A DNA stretch of 61,623 nucleotides from a virus. A program made the translations under genes and the position numbers. The notes beneath the pieces are model-generated. The model was not told where the DNA came from, made no database searches, and saw nothing but the letters and a program-made list of their open reading frames with translations. Below, piece after piece: positions 15,523 to 25,300 of this stretch (position 1 is the stretch's first letter; each line of letters opens with the position of its first letter). Where the stretch lies: IMG/VR virus record IMGVR_UViG_3300036795_000110, positions 1-61,623 of that record; one strand, 5' to 3'.

Positions 15523-17445
15523 TTAGCTGTACGGGGTGGTGTCGTGCGCCTGCAGGCCCGTGAGGATCCCGCAGTACATCGGAGCGTTGCAGAGCATCGC
15601 CCCGTACATGAACATCGAGTAGCGGAACGTCGGGTCGATGACCGGCCAGGACACCGACAGGTAGTCCTGGACCATGACCATTTCCCAGATGTTGGAAACG
15701 TTGGACCAGGAGTACGGGACGGTGTACGACATCGCTGCGGCAGTACCCTGCGGCCACCACGGGTGGACCAGCAGCTTGAGGATGTCGCGGGAGAACGGGT
15801 TTACGTACTGCGAGACGGCTGCGCCCGCAATGACGTTGTTGACCTGGTTCTGGTCGATCTTGATCTGGTAGTTGTTGGCCTGGCCCGACTGAACGATATC
15901 GTTCGACAGGTTCATGATGTCGGTGGAGTTGCCGACCAGCTCGGCCGGGGACGCCTTGAAGGCGCCGAACCCGGTACCGTACTGGGCCGACCCGTTCCAC
16001 AGGCCGTTGAGCATGTTGTTCAGGGCCGGGATCGACAGGTGCGAGCCAACCTGCGCCTGGTAGTACCCCGCCTGCCAGCCCACCCCGGTCGGGTAGTTGC
16101 TGCCGCCGGTCGAGGCGGCCCCGGTAAGCGTGGGGATGATGCCCAGCATCCGGTTGGCCCCGGAGGTCCCGGAGTCGGCCGTGGGCGGGAGGATGCCCGC
16201 GTTGGGGACCGTGGGACCCTGCAGGGTCAGCAAGTTGCCGCCCAGACCACTGTAGAACCGGTACATTGTGGTCCGGGTCGGCAGGGTGGATGCCTGGTTG
16301 TTGACGTAGACGTTGAACCACTCGGCGCCCGGCGGGAGCGCCTGCGGGATCTTGACATCGACGACCTGCGCCGAGGTGACGGTGCCAGCATCGGCGGAGA
16401 CCGCCGAGATGATCGTCTCGCCGTACTCGTTCGCGGCGGTGACGGCAACCCAGAGATGGGACGACGCCGGAAGTGCGACCTCGTTGGTGCCGGCCGTGCG
16501 GACGGTGAGCGTGGGGGCCGTGGTCGGAGCGGTGAGGGCAATCGTGTTGCCCGCGATCATCTGGAACTCCTCGTTCAGCATGAACTCCTGAAGGAGGATC
16601 AGATTCGCCAGCGCCGAGATGTCCTCGTAGCCCTGGCCCGCGAACTGGGCCAGCCAGGACAGCGCCTCGGACATCCCGAAGAACTGGTAGGGGATGTTGA
16701 GGGGGACCGCAGACTGCAGGCCGGTGACGGGCATGTTCGTCGGGAACGTACCGCCCGGCATCTGCATCGAGCTGTTGGAGACGTCGGCCAGCGAGATGTC
16801 CACCACGCTGCCATTGCCGCCACCCGTGCCGCCACCGGTCTTCGAGCCGGAGACGCCAGTGATCACGTTGACCCGGCGGCTGGTGCCCTGGCCGGTCACG
16901 CGCGGCATCTTGTTGCGGAAGGGAGTGTAGACGGGGTAGATCAGCCGCGACGGGTTGACCAGGTCGTAGGGGACCAGGCCCTGGGTCGTGGCGGTCAGGG
17001 GTACCGACAGGTTGACGTTCTTGCCCAGCTCGCCCAGGGCCTGCTCGACCTGCTGGAGGAGGTTGGACATCCACGCGCTGGAGCCCGTGCCGGGAGCGTC
17101 CATCGCGGCCATGAAGCTGTTGAACTGTCCCAGGAAGTTGGGATTCAGTCCCTTCATGACCTTCTTGGGGTTCTTGAACGACGTGCGCACGGACTTACGC
17201 AGCGCCTTGGTGGCCTGGTAGGCCAGCATGAACGTGTCCGGGTCGTCGTCGGCCAGCGGCTCCACGCCACGAACCTTGGCGTAGCCGTAGCCCTTGACGG
17301 CCTGGGGCATGTTCTGGGCGAGTGCATCGGAGCCCCGGGTGAACCGGGTGAAGTCCTGGATCTCCAGGTCAGCGTCCGCGGTACTCGTGCCCTTGGGACG
17401 GTCGAACGTGTCCGTAGTATTCGGACGATCAAGCACAGCGACCAA
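15523..17445 (-). CDS. Major capsid protein with an inserted Ig/FN3-like domain
   Basis: A 640-residue protein immediately after the maturation protease. The TTG start (17443-17445) lies about 8 nt after AAGGAGGG, 3 nt past the protease stop. Helical N-terminal ~130 residues are probably a scaffolding-type delta domain. The HK97-like core follows (NPSRLIYPVYTPFRNKMPR, then LNIPYQFFGMSEALSWLAQF, EFMLNEEFQMIAGN). Residues about 300-420 read TAPTTAPTLTVRTAGTNEVA ... AVTAANEYGETIISAVSA ... AEWFNVYVNN, the strand pattern of a fibronectin/Ig-like domain inserted in the core. The C-terminal portion returns to the capsid fold (YKIKID-like strands, HPWWPQGTAAAMSY). Confidence 0.85.
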   Translation of the reverse strand: MVAVLDRPNTTDTFDRPKGTSTADADLEIQDFTRFTRGSDALAQNMPQAVKGYGYAKVRGVEPLADDDPDTFMLAYQATKALRKSVRTSFKNPKKVMKGLNPNFLGQFNSFMAAMDAPGTGSSAWMSNLLQQVEQALGELGKNVNLSVPLTATTQGLVPYDLVNPSRLIYPVYTPFRNKMPRVTGQGTSRRVNVITGVSGSKTGGGTGGGNGSVVDISLADVSNSSMQMPGGTFPTNMPVTGLQSAVPLNIPYQFFGMSEALSWLAQFAGQGYEDISALANLILLQEFMLNEEFQMIAGNTIALTAPTTAPTLTVRTAGTNEVALPASSHLWVAVTAANEYGETIISAVSADAGTVTSAQVVDVKIPQALPPGAEWFNVYVNNQASTLPTRTTMYRFYSGLGGNLLTLQGPTVPNAGILPPTADSGTSGANRMLGIIPTLTGAASTGGSNYPTGVGWQAGYYQAQVGSHLSIPALNNMLNGLWNGSAQYGTGFGAFKASPAELVGNSTDIMNLSNDIVQSGQANNYQIKIDQNQVNNVIAGAAVSQYVNPFSRDILKLLVHPWWPQGTAAAMSYTVPYSWSNVSNIWEMVMVQDYLSVSWPVIDPTFRYSMFMYGAMLCNAPMYCGILTGLQAHDTTPYS

Positions 17446-17448
17446 AGG

Positions 17449-19848
17449 TCAGCCCTCCTTACCGGCTGCGAGCAGGCCCTTTAGCACCTTGCGCGCGTTC
17501 TGGCGCATGGTGGGGTCTCCTCCATTGGCGAATGATCCAACAAACCGCAGATATTCATCGGTTTCAAGATCGTCGGAGCTACCAGCCCCGGCCGCCTTGT
17601 CGATGTAGCTGTGCCGGTCCACCGGACCGCCTAGCTCGGGGAGCCCGCGGTAGGGCGCCTCTAGCGGATCGGGCATCGCGCCCAGGCGCGACACCTCCTC
17701 CTCCAGGTCCCGGATCTTCCGCTGTGCCTTAGCCAGGATGCGCCGCACCTCTGGCTCCTCGGCCGCGTCCTTCCGGACCTGGTGACCCGGCTCTCCTGGA
17801 GCCGGAAGCAGATTGCCGCCCTCGCTGGCGGAGCCCATCGGTGACGGCCGGAGTCCCGTACCGCCGTCGCCCTGGGTGTAGTTGTGGCGTTCCACGTTCA
17901 TAGTGCACAGGTCCGGCCAGCCCGAGGCGACCTGCTCGTGCAGGCGCTGCATCGTGGTCATGGCCTGGCCCATCACCGCGGTGGAGGAGGTGGCCTGGCG
18001 GCCCTCGCCTGGCGACGGAGACTGGTGCCCCGCCCCGACGTACCCCCTCGTAAAGTCTGCCGCGTCCACGTGGTGCACCGGGGCACCCGGCAGCCCGCTG
18101 CCGCCCCCCGCGCTTGCGGAGAGCGACGGGTGGCCGGCCGAGACGTATCCTCGGGTAAACATGCCCGGGTCCACGTCCTGATGGGCGGCGGGACGGTCGT
18201 CGATCCCGGCCTGGAACAGGCTGGGGAACAGCTCGGGGTACGCCTTGCGGGCGTGCATCAGGATCCCCCGGTCGATCCGCTTGATGGCGCTGGCGCTCTG
18301 GGCCATATCAAGGAAGTAGTTGGCCGCGCTCAGATTGCCGTCGTTGATCGCCGCGACAGCAGCCCCCTGCAGCTCCTCGACCGGCATCGCATCCCCCACG
18401 CTCTTTAGGGCGTGGGTGCGGCGGACCTGCTTCTCCCGCAGCGCCGGGCAGACCGCGTCGTGCAGACGCTGCATGGTAGCCATCGCCGGGTCGCCCTCGG
18501 CCTTGTCCACGTGCATCCCGGCGTCGTGCTCGAAGCCCTCGGTCACTGCGCCGTCTGGCTCCCGGTGCTTGCCGGCCGGAACCGAGGTCTTGTCCTTGGC
18601 CCCGCCGGCCACCTGCGAGGGGTCCCGGCCGCCGCTGTCCCCGCGGTGAGCCCCGCCGGGGTTCGCCTTGATCGAGCGGACCAGTTCCTTGCGCTGTGCC
18701 TTGAGCAGGGCCTTGAGTGCTTTGTTCTTGGCCTTGGTGTCCGGCGGGCCGTCGTCGTCCGAGTCCGGGTCGTCGCTGGAGCTGGAGTCCGGGCCGCTGG
18801 AGTCGTCGTACTCGTCGTCGTCATCCTCGGAATCGGCGTTCTCCGCGCCGTCCTGGGCCGCGTCGGCCTTGATGACCATACCCAGCTTCTTGCCGCAGCC
18901 CTTGCACCGCTTGGCGCCGGAGTCGTTCTTGGTCTTGCACTTGAGGCAGGTCTTCATGCCATCGGCGGCGTCGGACTTGTTTGGGGTGCCGTCGTCGTCC
19001 GCGTCGGCGTCGTTTCCTGCCTTGTTTTCGCGCAGACTCTCCGGCATATCAGCGTCTCCCATACCGAACTTTCGATGGGCAATCGATCGGATGCTTGAGC
19101 GGACCTGTGCCGGGTCGTCCGCGTGGTGGGCCAGGCCAGCCGCGTCTCCCACGTCGGCCCGGTTCTTGATGGGGAACGTCTTGCCGGGGCCAGCGAAGTC
19201 GGCGTCGTCCAGGTCCGAGACGTCCCGGCCGCCGGAGTCGACGACCTTGCCGTCCTTCAGCTGGCGCTTGAACACGTTGTGGCGCAGGTAGTCGTCACGG
19301 CGCAGGTCGGCCGGGGTCGGCGGGGGAGCGCCGAACACCTTGTTAACGATCTCGGCCGGGCCGTCCTTGGCCGCCTTCACCAGCTGGAACGTGGTGTTCT
19401 TGTTGGATCCCCGGTCGACCAGGGATACCTCCCCGATCCGGCCGCCGACGATCGTCCCGCCGGGAGCCGTGGGGTCGGTGAAGGTGATCACGGGGTCCAG
19501 GATGCCGACTGAGAAGTCGCGCAAGACGCCCTTCTCGACCAGGCGCTTGGCCGTGTCCTCGACCACCAGGGCCTTGAGCCAGTGCTGGCCGCGCGCCTTG
19601 TCGACCTCCAGCGCCATCCCCTTACCCGCTGGGTACAGGAATGGGGAGTGCTGGACCCGGACGTTACCGCCGGTCTCGATCCAGTCTTGCAGGGCCTTGC
19701 CCGACCACCCGGGCTTAACCCGCTGATGGTCGGCGTCGACCGAGCCATCGGTGCACGGGCCATACACGACCAGGTCACCATCGTCTGTCCGGTCAAACTT
19801 CTCGATAGGGAAGCTGAGATGGACCTCACCCACGGCAGCAGTGGCCAC
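17449..19848 (-). CDS. Capsid maturation protease fused to a large multi-module tail
   Basis: A 799-residue protein; GTG start after GGAGGTGATCC. Residues 1-160 are an HK97-family (S78) prohead serine protease: catalytic-type His in VQHSP (about 63), Ser in RDFSVGI (about 109) and the EVSLVDRGS strand (about 139). Residues about 185-285 (FAGPGKTFPIKNRADV, SIRSIAHRKFG) match a domain often found with phage proteases (DUF6582-like). A zinc ribbon follows (CLKCKTKNDSGAKRCKGC, about 297-315), then a very acidic Asp/Ser tract and paired repeats (FTRGYVSAGH / FTRGYVGAGH; ATMQRLHDAV / TTMQRLHEQV). The end is coiled coil. The tail may act as scaffold or be virion cargo released by cleavage. Confidence 0.85.
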   Translation of the reverse strand: MATAAVGEVHLSFPIEKFDRTDDGDLVVYGPCTDGSVDADHQRVKPGWSGKALQDWIETGGNVRVQHSPFLYPAGKGMALEVDKARGQHWLKALVVEDTAKRLVEKGVLRDFSVGILDPVITFTDPTAPGGTIVGGRIGEVSLVDRGSNKNTTFQLVKAAKDGPAEIVNKVFGAPPPTPADLRRDDYLRHNVFKRQLKDGKVVDSGGRDVSDLDDADFAGPGKTFPIKNRADVGDAAGLAHHADDPAQVRSSIRSIAHRKFGMGDADMPESLRENKAGNDADADDDGTPNKSDAADGMKTCLKCKTKNDSGAKRCKGCGKKLGMVIKADAAQDGAENADSEDDDDEYDDSSGPDSSSSDDPDSDDDGPPDTKAKNKALKALLKAQRKELVRSIKANPGGAHRGDSGGRDPSQVAGGAKDKTSVPAGKHREPDGAVTEGFEHDAGMHVDKAEGDPAMATMQRLHDAVCPALREKQVRRTHALKSVGDAMPVEELQGAAVAAINDGNLSAANYFLDMAQSASAIKRIDRGILMHARKAYPELFPSLFQAGIDDRPAAHQDVDPGMFTRGYVSAGHPSLSASAGGGSGLPGAPVHHVDAADFTRGYVGAGHQSPSPGEGRQATSSTAVMGQAMTTMQRLHEQVASGWPDLCTMNVERHNYTQGDGGTGLRPSPMGSASEGGNLLPAPGEPGHQVRKDAAEEPEVRRILAKAQRKIRDLEEEVSRLGAMPDPLEAPYRGLPELGGPVDRHSYIDKAAGAGSSDDLETDEYLRFVGSFANGGDPTMRQNARKVLKGLLAAGKEG

Positions 19849-19881
19849 GGATCACCTCCAGGACCGGCCATTCATAGCCGG

Positions 19882-19911
19882 AGTATATCGGCATCGTTTG
19901 GGTTACGGCAA
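19882..19911 (-). promoter_or_regulatory. Candidate promoter for the capsid protease/capsid genes
   Basis: On the minus strand TTGCCG (19906-19911) and TATACT (19882-19887) are separated by 18 nt, close to the vegetative consensus. The protease start at 19848 lies 34 nt further on behind GGAGGTGATCC. It overlaps the end of the small upstream gene. It lacks the dyad operator found at the other promoters. Confidence 0.6.
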
Positions 19912-20034
19912 GCGGATATTCATCGTGGGCGTGCCTACCGAGATCGCCAGCGTGTTCACCCGGCCATCGACCAGGGCCAGCGCGATGGGCGGAGTAGGGT
20001 TGCTGTTCAGGACGGGCTGGCCCGCGTTAGCCAC
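19903..20034 (-). CDS. Very small virion-operon protein (43 aa)
   Basis: A GTG start overlaps the end of the cysteine-rich gene. The product starts VANAGQPVLNSNPTPP and ends VNTLAISVGTPTMNIRLP, a mixed beta-like peptide. Its coupled position and coding-like base use support a real gene, but size makes this uncertain. No function is recognisable. Confidence 0.5.
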   Translation of the reverse strand: MANAGQPVLNSNPTPPIALALVDGRVNTLAISVGTPTMNIRLP

Positions 20035-20239
20035 TGCGCATCCAATCCGGTACAAATGCCTCGGCAATCGAGTGCCGGCCGTCCTGCGGGATATCCGAGC
20101 AGCAGGCCGGGCACGGCATCCCGGCCCCGCCGCACGGGCAGCAGGCCGGGGGCGGGGTGGCGCCCTCCCACGGCCGGTCCGGGTGATTCTCGCAGACCAC
20201 GCCGGTATCGAGGCAGCCCAGGCAGTGCAGCCCGGTCAC
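20027..20239 (-). CDS. Cysteine-rich small protein (70 aa)
   Basis: The GTG start overlaps the TGA of the preceding gene (GTGA at 20236-20239). The product contains ten cysteines in CxxC-type pairs (LHCLGCLDTGVVC, ACCPCGGAGMPCPACC), which should bind two zinc ions as in DnaJ-type or ribbon modules. It ends FVPDWMRSG. It is coexpressed with head genes and may be an assembly factor or a minor virion part. Confidence 0.65.
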   Translation of the reverse strand: MTGLHCLGCLDTGVVCENHPDRPWEGATPPPACCPCGGAGMPCPACCSDIPQDGRHSIAEAFVPDWMRSG

Positions 20240-20643
20240 GGCTGGATCGCCGGGTCGAGCATCCACTGGCCCCAGAACAGGTTGGTTGCGAACTCGGGGT
20301 CGGCGTAGTCCATCCACAGGGCGTGGAACCACGTTCCGGGCGGGGTAAGCGCCTGGCTGGCCGGCGGGTACAGCGCCAGGGTCAGCGTGGTCAGCAGCGA
20401 GTTGCCAGCGATCGTGATCTCGCCTGCCCCGGCCGGAGTCGGGCTACCCGCGTGGTCGCTGGTGATCTTGATGATGGGGCTGGTATCGGCGGGGGCCGCC
20501 TTGACCACGTATTCGAACGTATGCGACCCGGGCGGGAACGGGTCGGTTCCGTCGTCGCCGGTCCACAGCTGGATGTCCCACGTGGTGTTGCCGCCCCACG
20601 GCAGCCGCAGATCCCACTGGTTGGAGCTGCTGCCCAGCGCCAT
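20236..20643 (-). CDS. LtfC-like beta-sandwich virion protein
   Basis: A 135-residue protein whose ATG overlaps the preceding stop (TGATG). It begins MALGSSSNQWDLRLPWGG and has repeated strands (TTWDIQLWTGDDGTDPF, HTFEYVVKAAPADTS, TLTLALYPPASQAL). The pattern of DLRLPWGG and WDIQLW strands and its place near the portal resemble the LtfC/p132/Gp6 type beta-sandwich of actinophages. The name is from memory and moderately uncertain; a structural role is likely. Confidence 0.55.
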   Translation of the reverse strand: MALGSSSNQWDLRLPWGGNTTWDIQLWTGDDGTDPFPPGSHTFEYVVKAAPADTSPIIKITSDHAGSPTPAGAGEITIAGNSLLTTLTLALYPPASQALTPPGTWFHALWMDYADPEFATNLFWGQWMLDPAIQP

Positions 20644-21752
20644 CAGTAGACCCCACGCGCGGGCAGGGAGTTCATCGAGGCCGCCCACTCCTCGGCCGAG
20701 TCCCGCGGTGTGGCCTGGCCCGCCCCGGTGTTCATGAAGTTCCCGGAACTGCGCCGGGCCAGCTCGTTCTCGATGTTACCGGCCAGGGCAGCCGACTGCC
20801 CGGCGTGGGGCACGATCTCCCCGGCCTTGTGGCGCTGGACGTCGGCCACCAGGTCCCCGTGGGCCGCCTTCAGATCGCCCGGGTGGGCCTGCCGGATCAT
20901 CTCCGCCGACTTGCCCTTGTCGTCGGCCGCCCGCAGCGACTCGGCCGACACCTTGATCCAGCCGTGCTCGTACCCGTGCGGGCCGACCTTGCCTACCGCC
21001 GGAGGCATTCCGTGGGTGTGGGCCAGGCCGTAGGCTACCCCGAACCCGCCCTGCGCCATAACGTTGTGGATGTGCTCGTGCTGGTCGATCAGCTGCTGGC
21101 GATTGAGTTTCTTCGGACCTACCCGCTGGCCGATCACCGGATTGCCCGAGTGCTCGTTCTCCAGATGCCTCCGTAGCTCGCCAACCGGCATCTTATCGGC
21201 GGTCTTGCGGTCGTTGGACGGGGTACCCTCGGGCACCGCGCGGACCCAGCCGTGGGTGAACCCGTGCGGGCCGGCCTTACCGATGCCCGCGCGCAGATAC
21301 TTGACCAGGTCAGGGACGACGGTCCGGTTCTCGTGGGCGGTAACCAGCGAGGCCGCATCCCGGGGGCGGCCCTCCCGGATCGCCGCGGCCAGCTCGTCGC
21401 CGTCGCCGTTGCGGGGCCGGTACCGGCCGGTCGGGCTGTGCCTCAGGTCGTGGCGTTCCTTGGTCAGCTGGTAGATCGCCGGGCCGAGGTCCATCTTTCC
21501 ACGCTCCATCCGCGCGTGCTGCGCGGGGTAGTAGCCCAGGGCCTCGTGGTGGCGCAGGTTGCAGTACCCCTTGGCCTGGTCGGGGGTCATGTGGCCGTGC
21601 TCGGTTACCTGCGCTACGCACCGGTCGAAGTCGCCCGGCGTGCCCCACGCGATCGCATCCGAGAAGGCGTGGTGCGTGGGGCCGCCGTGGCCGTGCCCGG
21701 TCCAGTAGTCCCGTAGGGTCTGAGCGTTCCCGTCCTTACTTGGACTGGGCAT
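20643..21752 (-). CDS. Virion-operon protein with two GYxHGW-type motifs
   Basis: A 369-residue protein starting at the ATG 21750-21752. Residues 1-85 hold a compact module with many His and Gly (HGGPTHHAFSDAIAWGTPGD, QAKGYCNLRHHEALGYYPA), a segment also seen near proteases and MuF proteins of related phages. Two short motifs follow, GKAGPHGFTHGWV (about 157-170) and GKVGPHGYEHGWI (about 253-266), the same element that precedes enzyme domains in the portal and MuF proteins of this phage. The segments after each motif are helical and charged and show no clear enzyme signature. It may be an ejected protein or a carrier. Confidence 0.65.
   Translation of the reverse strand: MPSPSKDGNAQTLRDYWTGHGHGGPTHHAFSDAIAWGTPGDFDRCVAQVTEHGHMTPDQAKGYCNLRHHEALGYYPAQHARMERGKMDLGPAIYQLTKERHDLRHSPTGRYRPRNGDGDELAAAIREGRPRDAASLVTAHENRTVVPDLVKYLRAGIGKAGPHGFTHGWVRAVPEGTPSNDRKTADKMPVGELRRHLENEHSGNPVIGQRVGPKKLNRQQLIDQHEHIHNVMAQGGFGVAYGLAHTHGMPPAVGKVGPHGYEHGWIKVSAESLRAADDKGKSAEMIRQAHPGDLKAAHGDLVADVQRHKAGEIVPHAGQSAALAGNIENELARRSSGNFMNTGAGQATPRDSAEEWAASMNSLPARGVY
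20958..20990 (-). repeat. KVGPHGYEHGW motif copy (protein repeat)
   Basis: This codes for KVGPHGYEHGW inside the 369-residue protein. It is one of five copies of the element in three neighbouring proteins. Confidence 0.8.
21246..21278 (-). repeat. KAGPHGFTHGW motif copy (protein repeat)
   Basis: This codes for KAGPHGFTHGW, the most divergent of the five copies (Ala for Val, Phe for Tyr). The Gly-Pro, His-Gly-Trp core is retained. Confidence 0.8.
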
Positions 21753-22116
21753 CCCCGGCGGTCTCCTCGGCTGGCTCCGCCGCGTCCTCCGGGACCGTCT
21801 CCTCGTCCGCGGTGGGCTCGGTGCCGGTGACGGCACCCGTCGCGTTAACCACGGCAGCCGGGGGCGGCCCGGCGATCTCGGTGACCGCCGTATGCAGGGC
21901 GTCGTGCGCCTCGACGAGCTGGGAGTGGGCGTGCTCCAGACCGGCCTTGGCCGGGTCGTTGCTACGTGCGCCGAGCTGGTTCCGCAGGTTGGCGCGCGCC
22001 TGGCCCACGTGGAATACGGCATCCCACAGCTTGGTGAACAGTCCGGCGAACGCGCCGGGGACGGGCGCGGGGGTCTCCGCCGCTGGGTCCACGTTCTCGG
22101 GTGCGGTATCGGTCAT
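21736..22116 (-). CDS. Small helical acidic protein, unknown
   Basis: A 126-residue protein starting at the ATG 22114-22116 (MTDTAPENVDPAAETP). It has a helical core (FAGLFTKLWDAVFHVGQARA, LEHAHSQLVEAHDALHTAV) between Pro/Ala/Glu-rich ends. It overlaps the next gene by 17 bp. Such acidic helical proteins between portal/MuF and protease genes can be scaffolds, but nothing here proves it. Confidence 0.6.
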   Translation of the reverse strand: MTDTAPENVDPAAETPAPVPGAFAGLFTKLWDAVFHVGQARANLRNQLGARSNDPAKAGLEHAHSQLVEAHDALHTAVTEIAGPPPAAVVNATGAVTGTEPTADEETVPEDAAEPAEETAGDAQSK

Positions 22117-22156
22117 GGCGCGTTCCCATCCTCGTCGAGTAGGTGAATCGATGGGG

Positions 22157-22336
22157 TCATTGTACCGGCACGAGCCGGGACAGGACCAGCGCGTCATCCT
22201 GCAAATGGGCCAGGTCGGCCTCGTTGGCCGGGTCGGCGGCCAGCTCGTTTACCCGCTCCAGCGCCACCCGCGCGCTGCCCTTGTCCTCGAACGCCTCGTC
22301 GACCAGCCGGTCGGCCTCGTCCGTAGCTGTACTCAC
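22157..22336 (-). CDS. Small helical protein (59 aa)
   Basis: A GTG start (22334-22336) overlaps the MuF-protein stop and follows a GGAGGAGGAG ribosome site. The product (VSTATDEADRLVDEAFEDKG ... ALERVNELAADPAN) is an acidic helical hairpin. No family is recognised; it is probably an assembly factor. Confidence 0.6.
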   Translation of the reverse strand: MSTATDEADRLVDEAFEDKGSARVALERVNELAADPANEADLAHLQDDALVLSRLVPVQ

Positions 22337-25300
22337 TTCTCCTCCTCCGAGTACCTGCTCACGTACTGCATCGCGGATTCCCACGCCTCGATGGTCTCGC
22401 CCTCGCCGCCCAGGCTCTTGGTCGTGGCGGTCCAGGACCGGGTGATCGCGCCGGCGATGACCCGCTGGGCCTGAGCGTCGTCCGGGTTGTTCATCCCGGC
22501 GGCCCGCATGATCTGCTTGGCCATCGTCGGGGCCTTGCCCGCCGGTCCCTCCCGGTTGATCTCGTCGGCTAGCTCGCGCATCCGGGTAGTTGTGTTGTTG
22601 CCCTCGGCCGAAGCCACCTTAGAAACCCAGCTCATGGCGGCCTGGGTAGCCCCGGTGTAGTGGCCCCACGACAGGCCCGAATCGATCGCATGGAGCGTAC
22701 TCCGGCCGCGGGCATACTCCTCGGCTGTCATGCTCGGGGCATTACCGAACCCAAGGTAGTGGTCTCCGATGCCGATCTTCTGGAAGAACTCCGGCGCGTG
22801 GTAGGTGGCGCCTAGCTCGGTGAACCCCTCCTCGATCGCGGCCCCGGCCGGGTTCTGGTACGCCTCCGTGTTGTCGTTCTGCCCGTCACTGCCCCAGTCC
22901 TTGAAGCCCTGGGCATGGATCAACTCGTGCAGGATGGTAACCGGGCCGCGCAGGTCCGAGCTGGCCACCCGCCCTTGTCGGGTTCCGCCTCCGGTCCCGC
23001 TGACCGCCCGGACCAGGTGCTTGGCCACGTCCTCCCGGACCTGCATCACGTTGTCCCAGCCCATCCGGGCCAGGATCGCCGCGTTGCCCTTCTCCGGTAT
23101 GACCCGGACCGACTTTATCCCGGGCGCGTCCCGCGCGCCCAGCAGGCCGGGAACGATGTCCTGGGCCTTGGCCACCAGATCGGACAGCGTGCCCGCCGTA
23201 GTGCCCTTGCGCTCGGCCTCGTGCTTGGCCTGGGCCTCCAGCGCCATGGGCTTTAGCGCGTCCCACGCCTTGGCGTAGTCGCCCTCCGGGTCGCGCTCCA
23301 CCACCGAGGGCATCATCGCCACCGGCAGCGGGTGCATGTCCATCGAGGTGTCGTCGGAGTCGGTGTAGGTGGCCATGATCTGGGGCTCGTGACCTGGCCT
23401 GGTGATCAGGCTGAACCGGGACTCGTCGTGCTTGCTGTCCGCGCTGATCCACAGGTTTACGCCGTAGAACGCCTTCGGATCGGTGGTAAGGGCAGCCTGG
23501 CGCCCGTCCGGCAGCTTGTACAGGTGATGGGTCTGCGGCAGCCTGCGCTGGAACGGCGACCCGTAGCCGCTACCGACCGGCTTACTGGTGACCTCGAAGC
23601 TGTGCTCGGACCCGGTCCTGAACCGGACCGTTGCCCGGGTGCCCTCGTTGTTGATCCCGGTGACCTCGCCCTTGCCGTTGCCCTTGGCCGGGTGGCTGAC
23701 CGCCTGGCCGATCGTGGGGATGCCGACGAAGATCCACCCGTGAATGTAGCCCTTGGGGCCGACCTTGACCAGGCTGGGCTGCACCACTTTAGCCACGGTG
23801 GCCTGCTGCCTGGCCTCCGCAAAGTTAGCCATCAGCGCCTGGTACCACTCGGACCGCTTGCTCTGGGCGAACTCGGGCTCCAGCGCCCGCAGGCCCTGCT
23901 CCCACTTGGCCCACTGGGCCGCGCTCCATCGGGCGCCGGACCGCTCAAGTTCCTTGCGGAACGGGCCGGTAGAAGATAGTGGGGGAGCGGTATACCGGGC
24001 GTGGCTGTGATCGATCGGCACCGGCTGGCCGTCCTCGGCAACCATCCAGTTACCATCGGCCCGGTCGGTGTTGCGGGTTAGTTTGTCCAGCAGTCCGATT
24101 CTTTCCCCGGCCGCCGATTTGGTGTACTTTTGCAGCCCTGGCTCGTTGATCTTGTAGCTATCGACCCCCAGGTCCACATTCGACTTGCCACGGACCACGG
24201 GCTGCCACAGCTTACCGCCCTTGACTAGGACGTGAGGAGCGCCGGCGCCGATCACGTCGGACACCCGGGAGGCCAGAACCTCCGCGTCGCGGTTGGTCTT
24301 GTCGCCGCTCTTGCGAATCCACTCGCTGCCGTCGTTGAACTTTACCCGGGCGGTGGCGTGGGTGGTCTTGCCGCCGGCCTCCTCGCTGGCGATCCCCGAC
24401 TTGTGGGCCGCGTCCAGGACGTGAGCAGCGTTCCCTCCGGGCGCACCCACGAAGACCCACCCGTGGATGTAGCCGTGCGGGCCGACCTTGGTCACCATAC
24501 CACCAGTCAACCCGGCAGTTGTCTCCTTGTCAACGCGGGCCGCCGCGGTCGAGGCCGGGTCGGAGCTGGTCCGCTGGTAGACGTGGGTCTGCAGCACGGC
24601 AGGAACGTCGGCATAGGCCACCTTGCCCACCCACGCGGGCAGCGGGACCCCGGCATCCCGGGCGGCCAGAGCACGGTGGTGCCCGTCCACGTCCAGGAGC
24701 TGCTCGCCCGGCCCGCCCTTGGTCGGCAGGTCGGCCAGTACCGCGGGCTTGACCTTCTCGCCGTCCCGGAACTTGTCCGCGAACCGGCCGACCTTGCCGG
24801 GCTGGTGGCTGGCCGCCCACGAGTCCATATCGTCGTGGTCGATCTCGTCCCACGTCACGCCGCGCGGGCCGCTCCACTCCGCCCGCAGCACCCACTCGAT
24901 CGATCCGGGCGGGTAGTTCTCCAGCAGTTGCTCGTAGACCTTCTGGGCGGTCTTGTCGGACTTGAACATGCTCGGTCGTTGCAGTGCGGCAACTACGCGC
25001 GGTAGGTCGGTGGCCAGCTCGGGCCGCAGGGGCTCCTGGTGGGCGATCTCGTCCGGCAGCACCCACGCCAGGGCCTCGTGGTGGGTACCGTCCGGATCGT
25101 CCACCTCATCCCTATCGCCGGTCGACATGCAGTGCTCGTTCGCCACGTCCATGATGAACGCCCGGTAAACGCCGTTGGAGCTGGTCCAGCCCGGCCGCGG
25201 GATACCGCCCGGCAGCAGCTTACCGACCTCCTCCTGCCATTCGCGGACGGCAGCCACGATGACCAGTTCCCCGGGCTCCAGGGTCCCGCCGGGGAACTCC

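Noticed and set aside
15265-17484. Long plus-strand open frame opposite the capsid gene (739 residues)
   Set aside because: Same effect of high GC; the capsid protein on the minus strand is certain.
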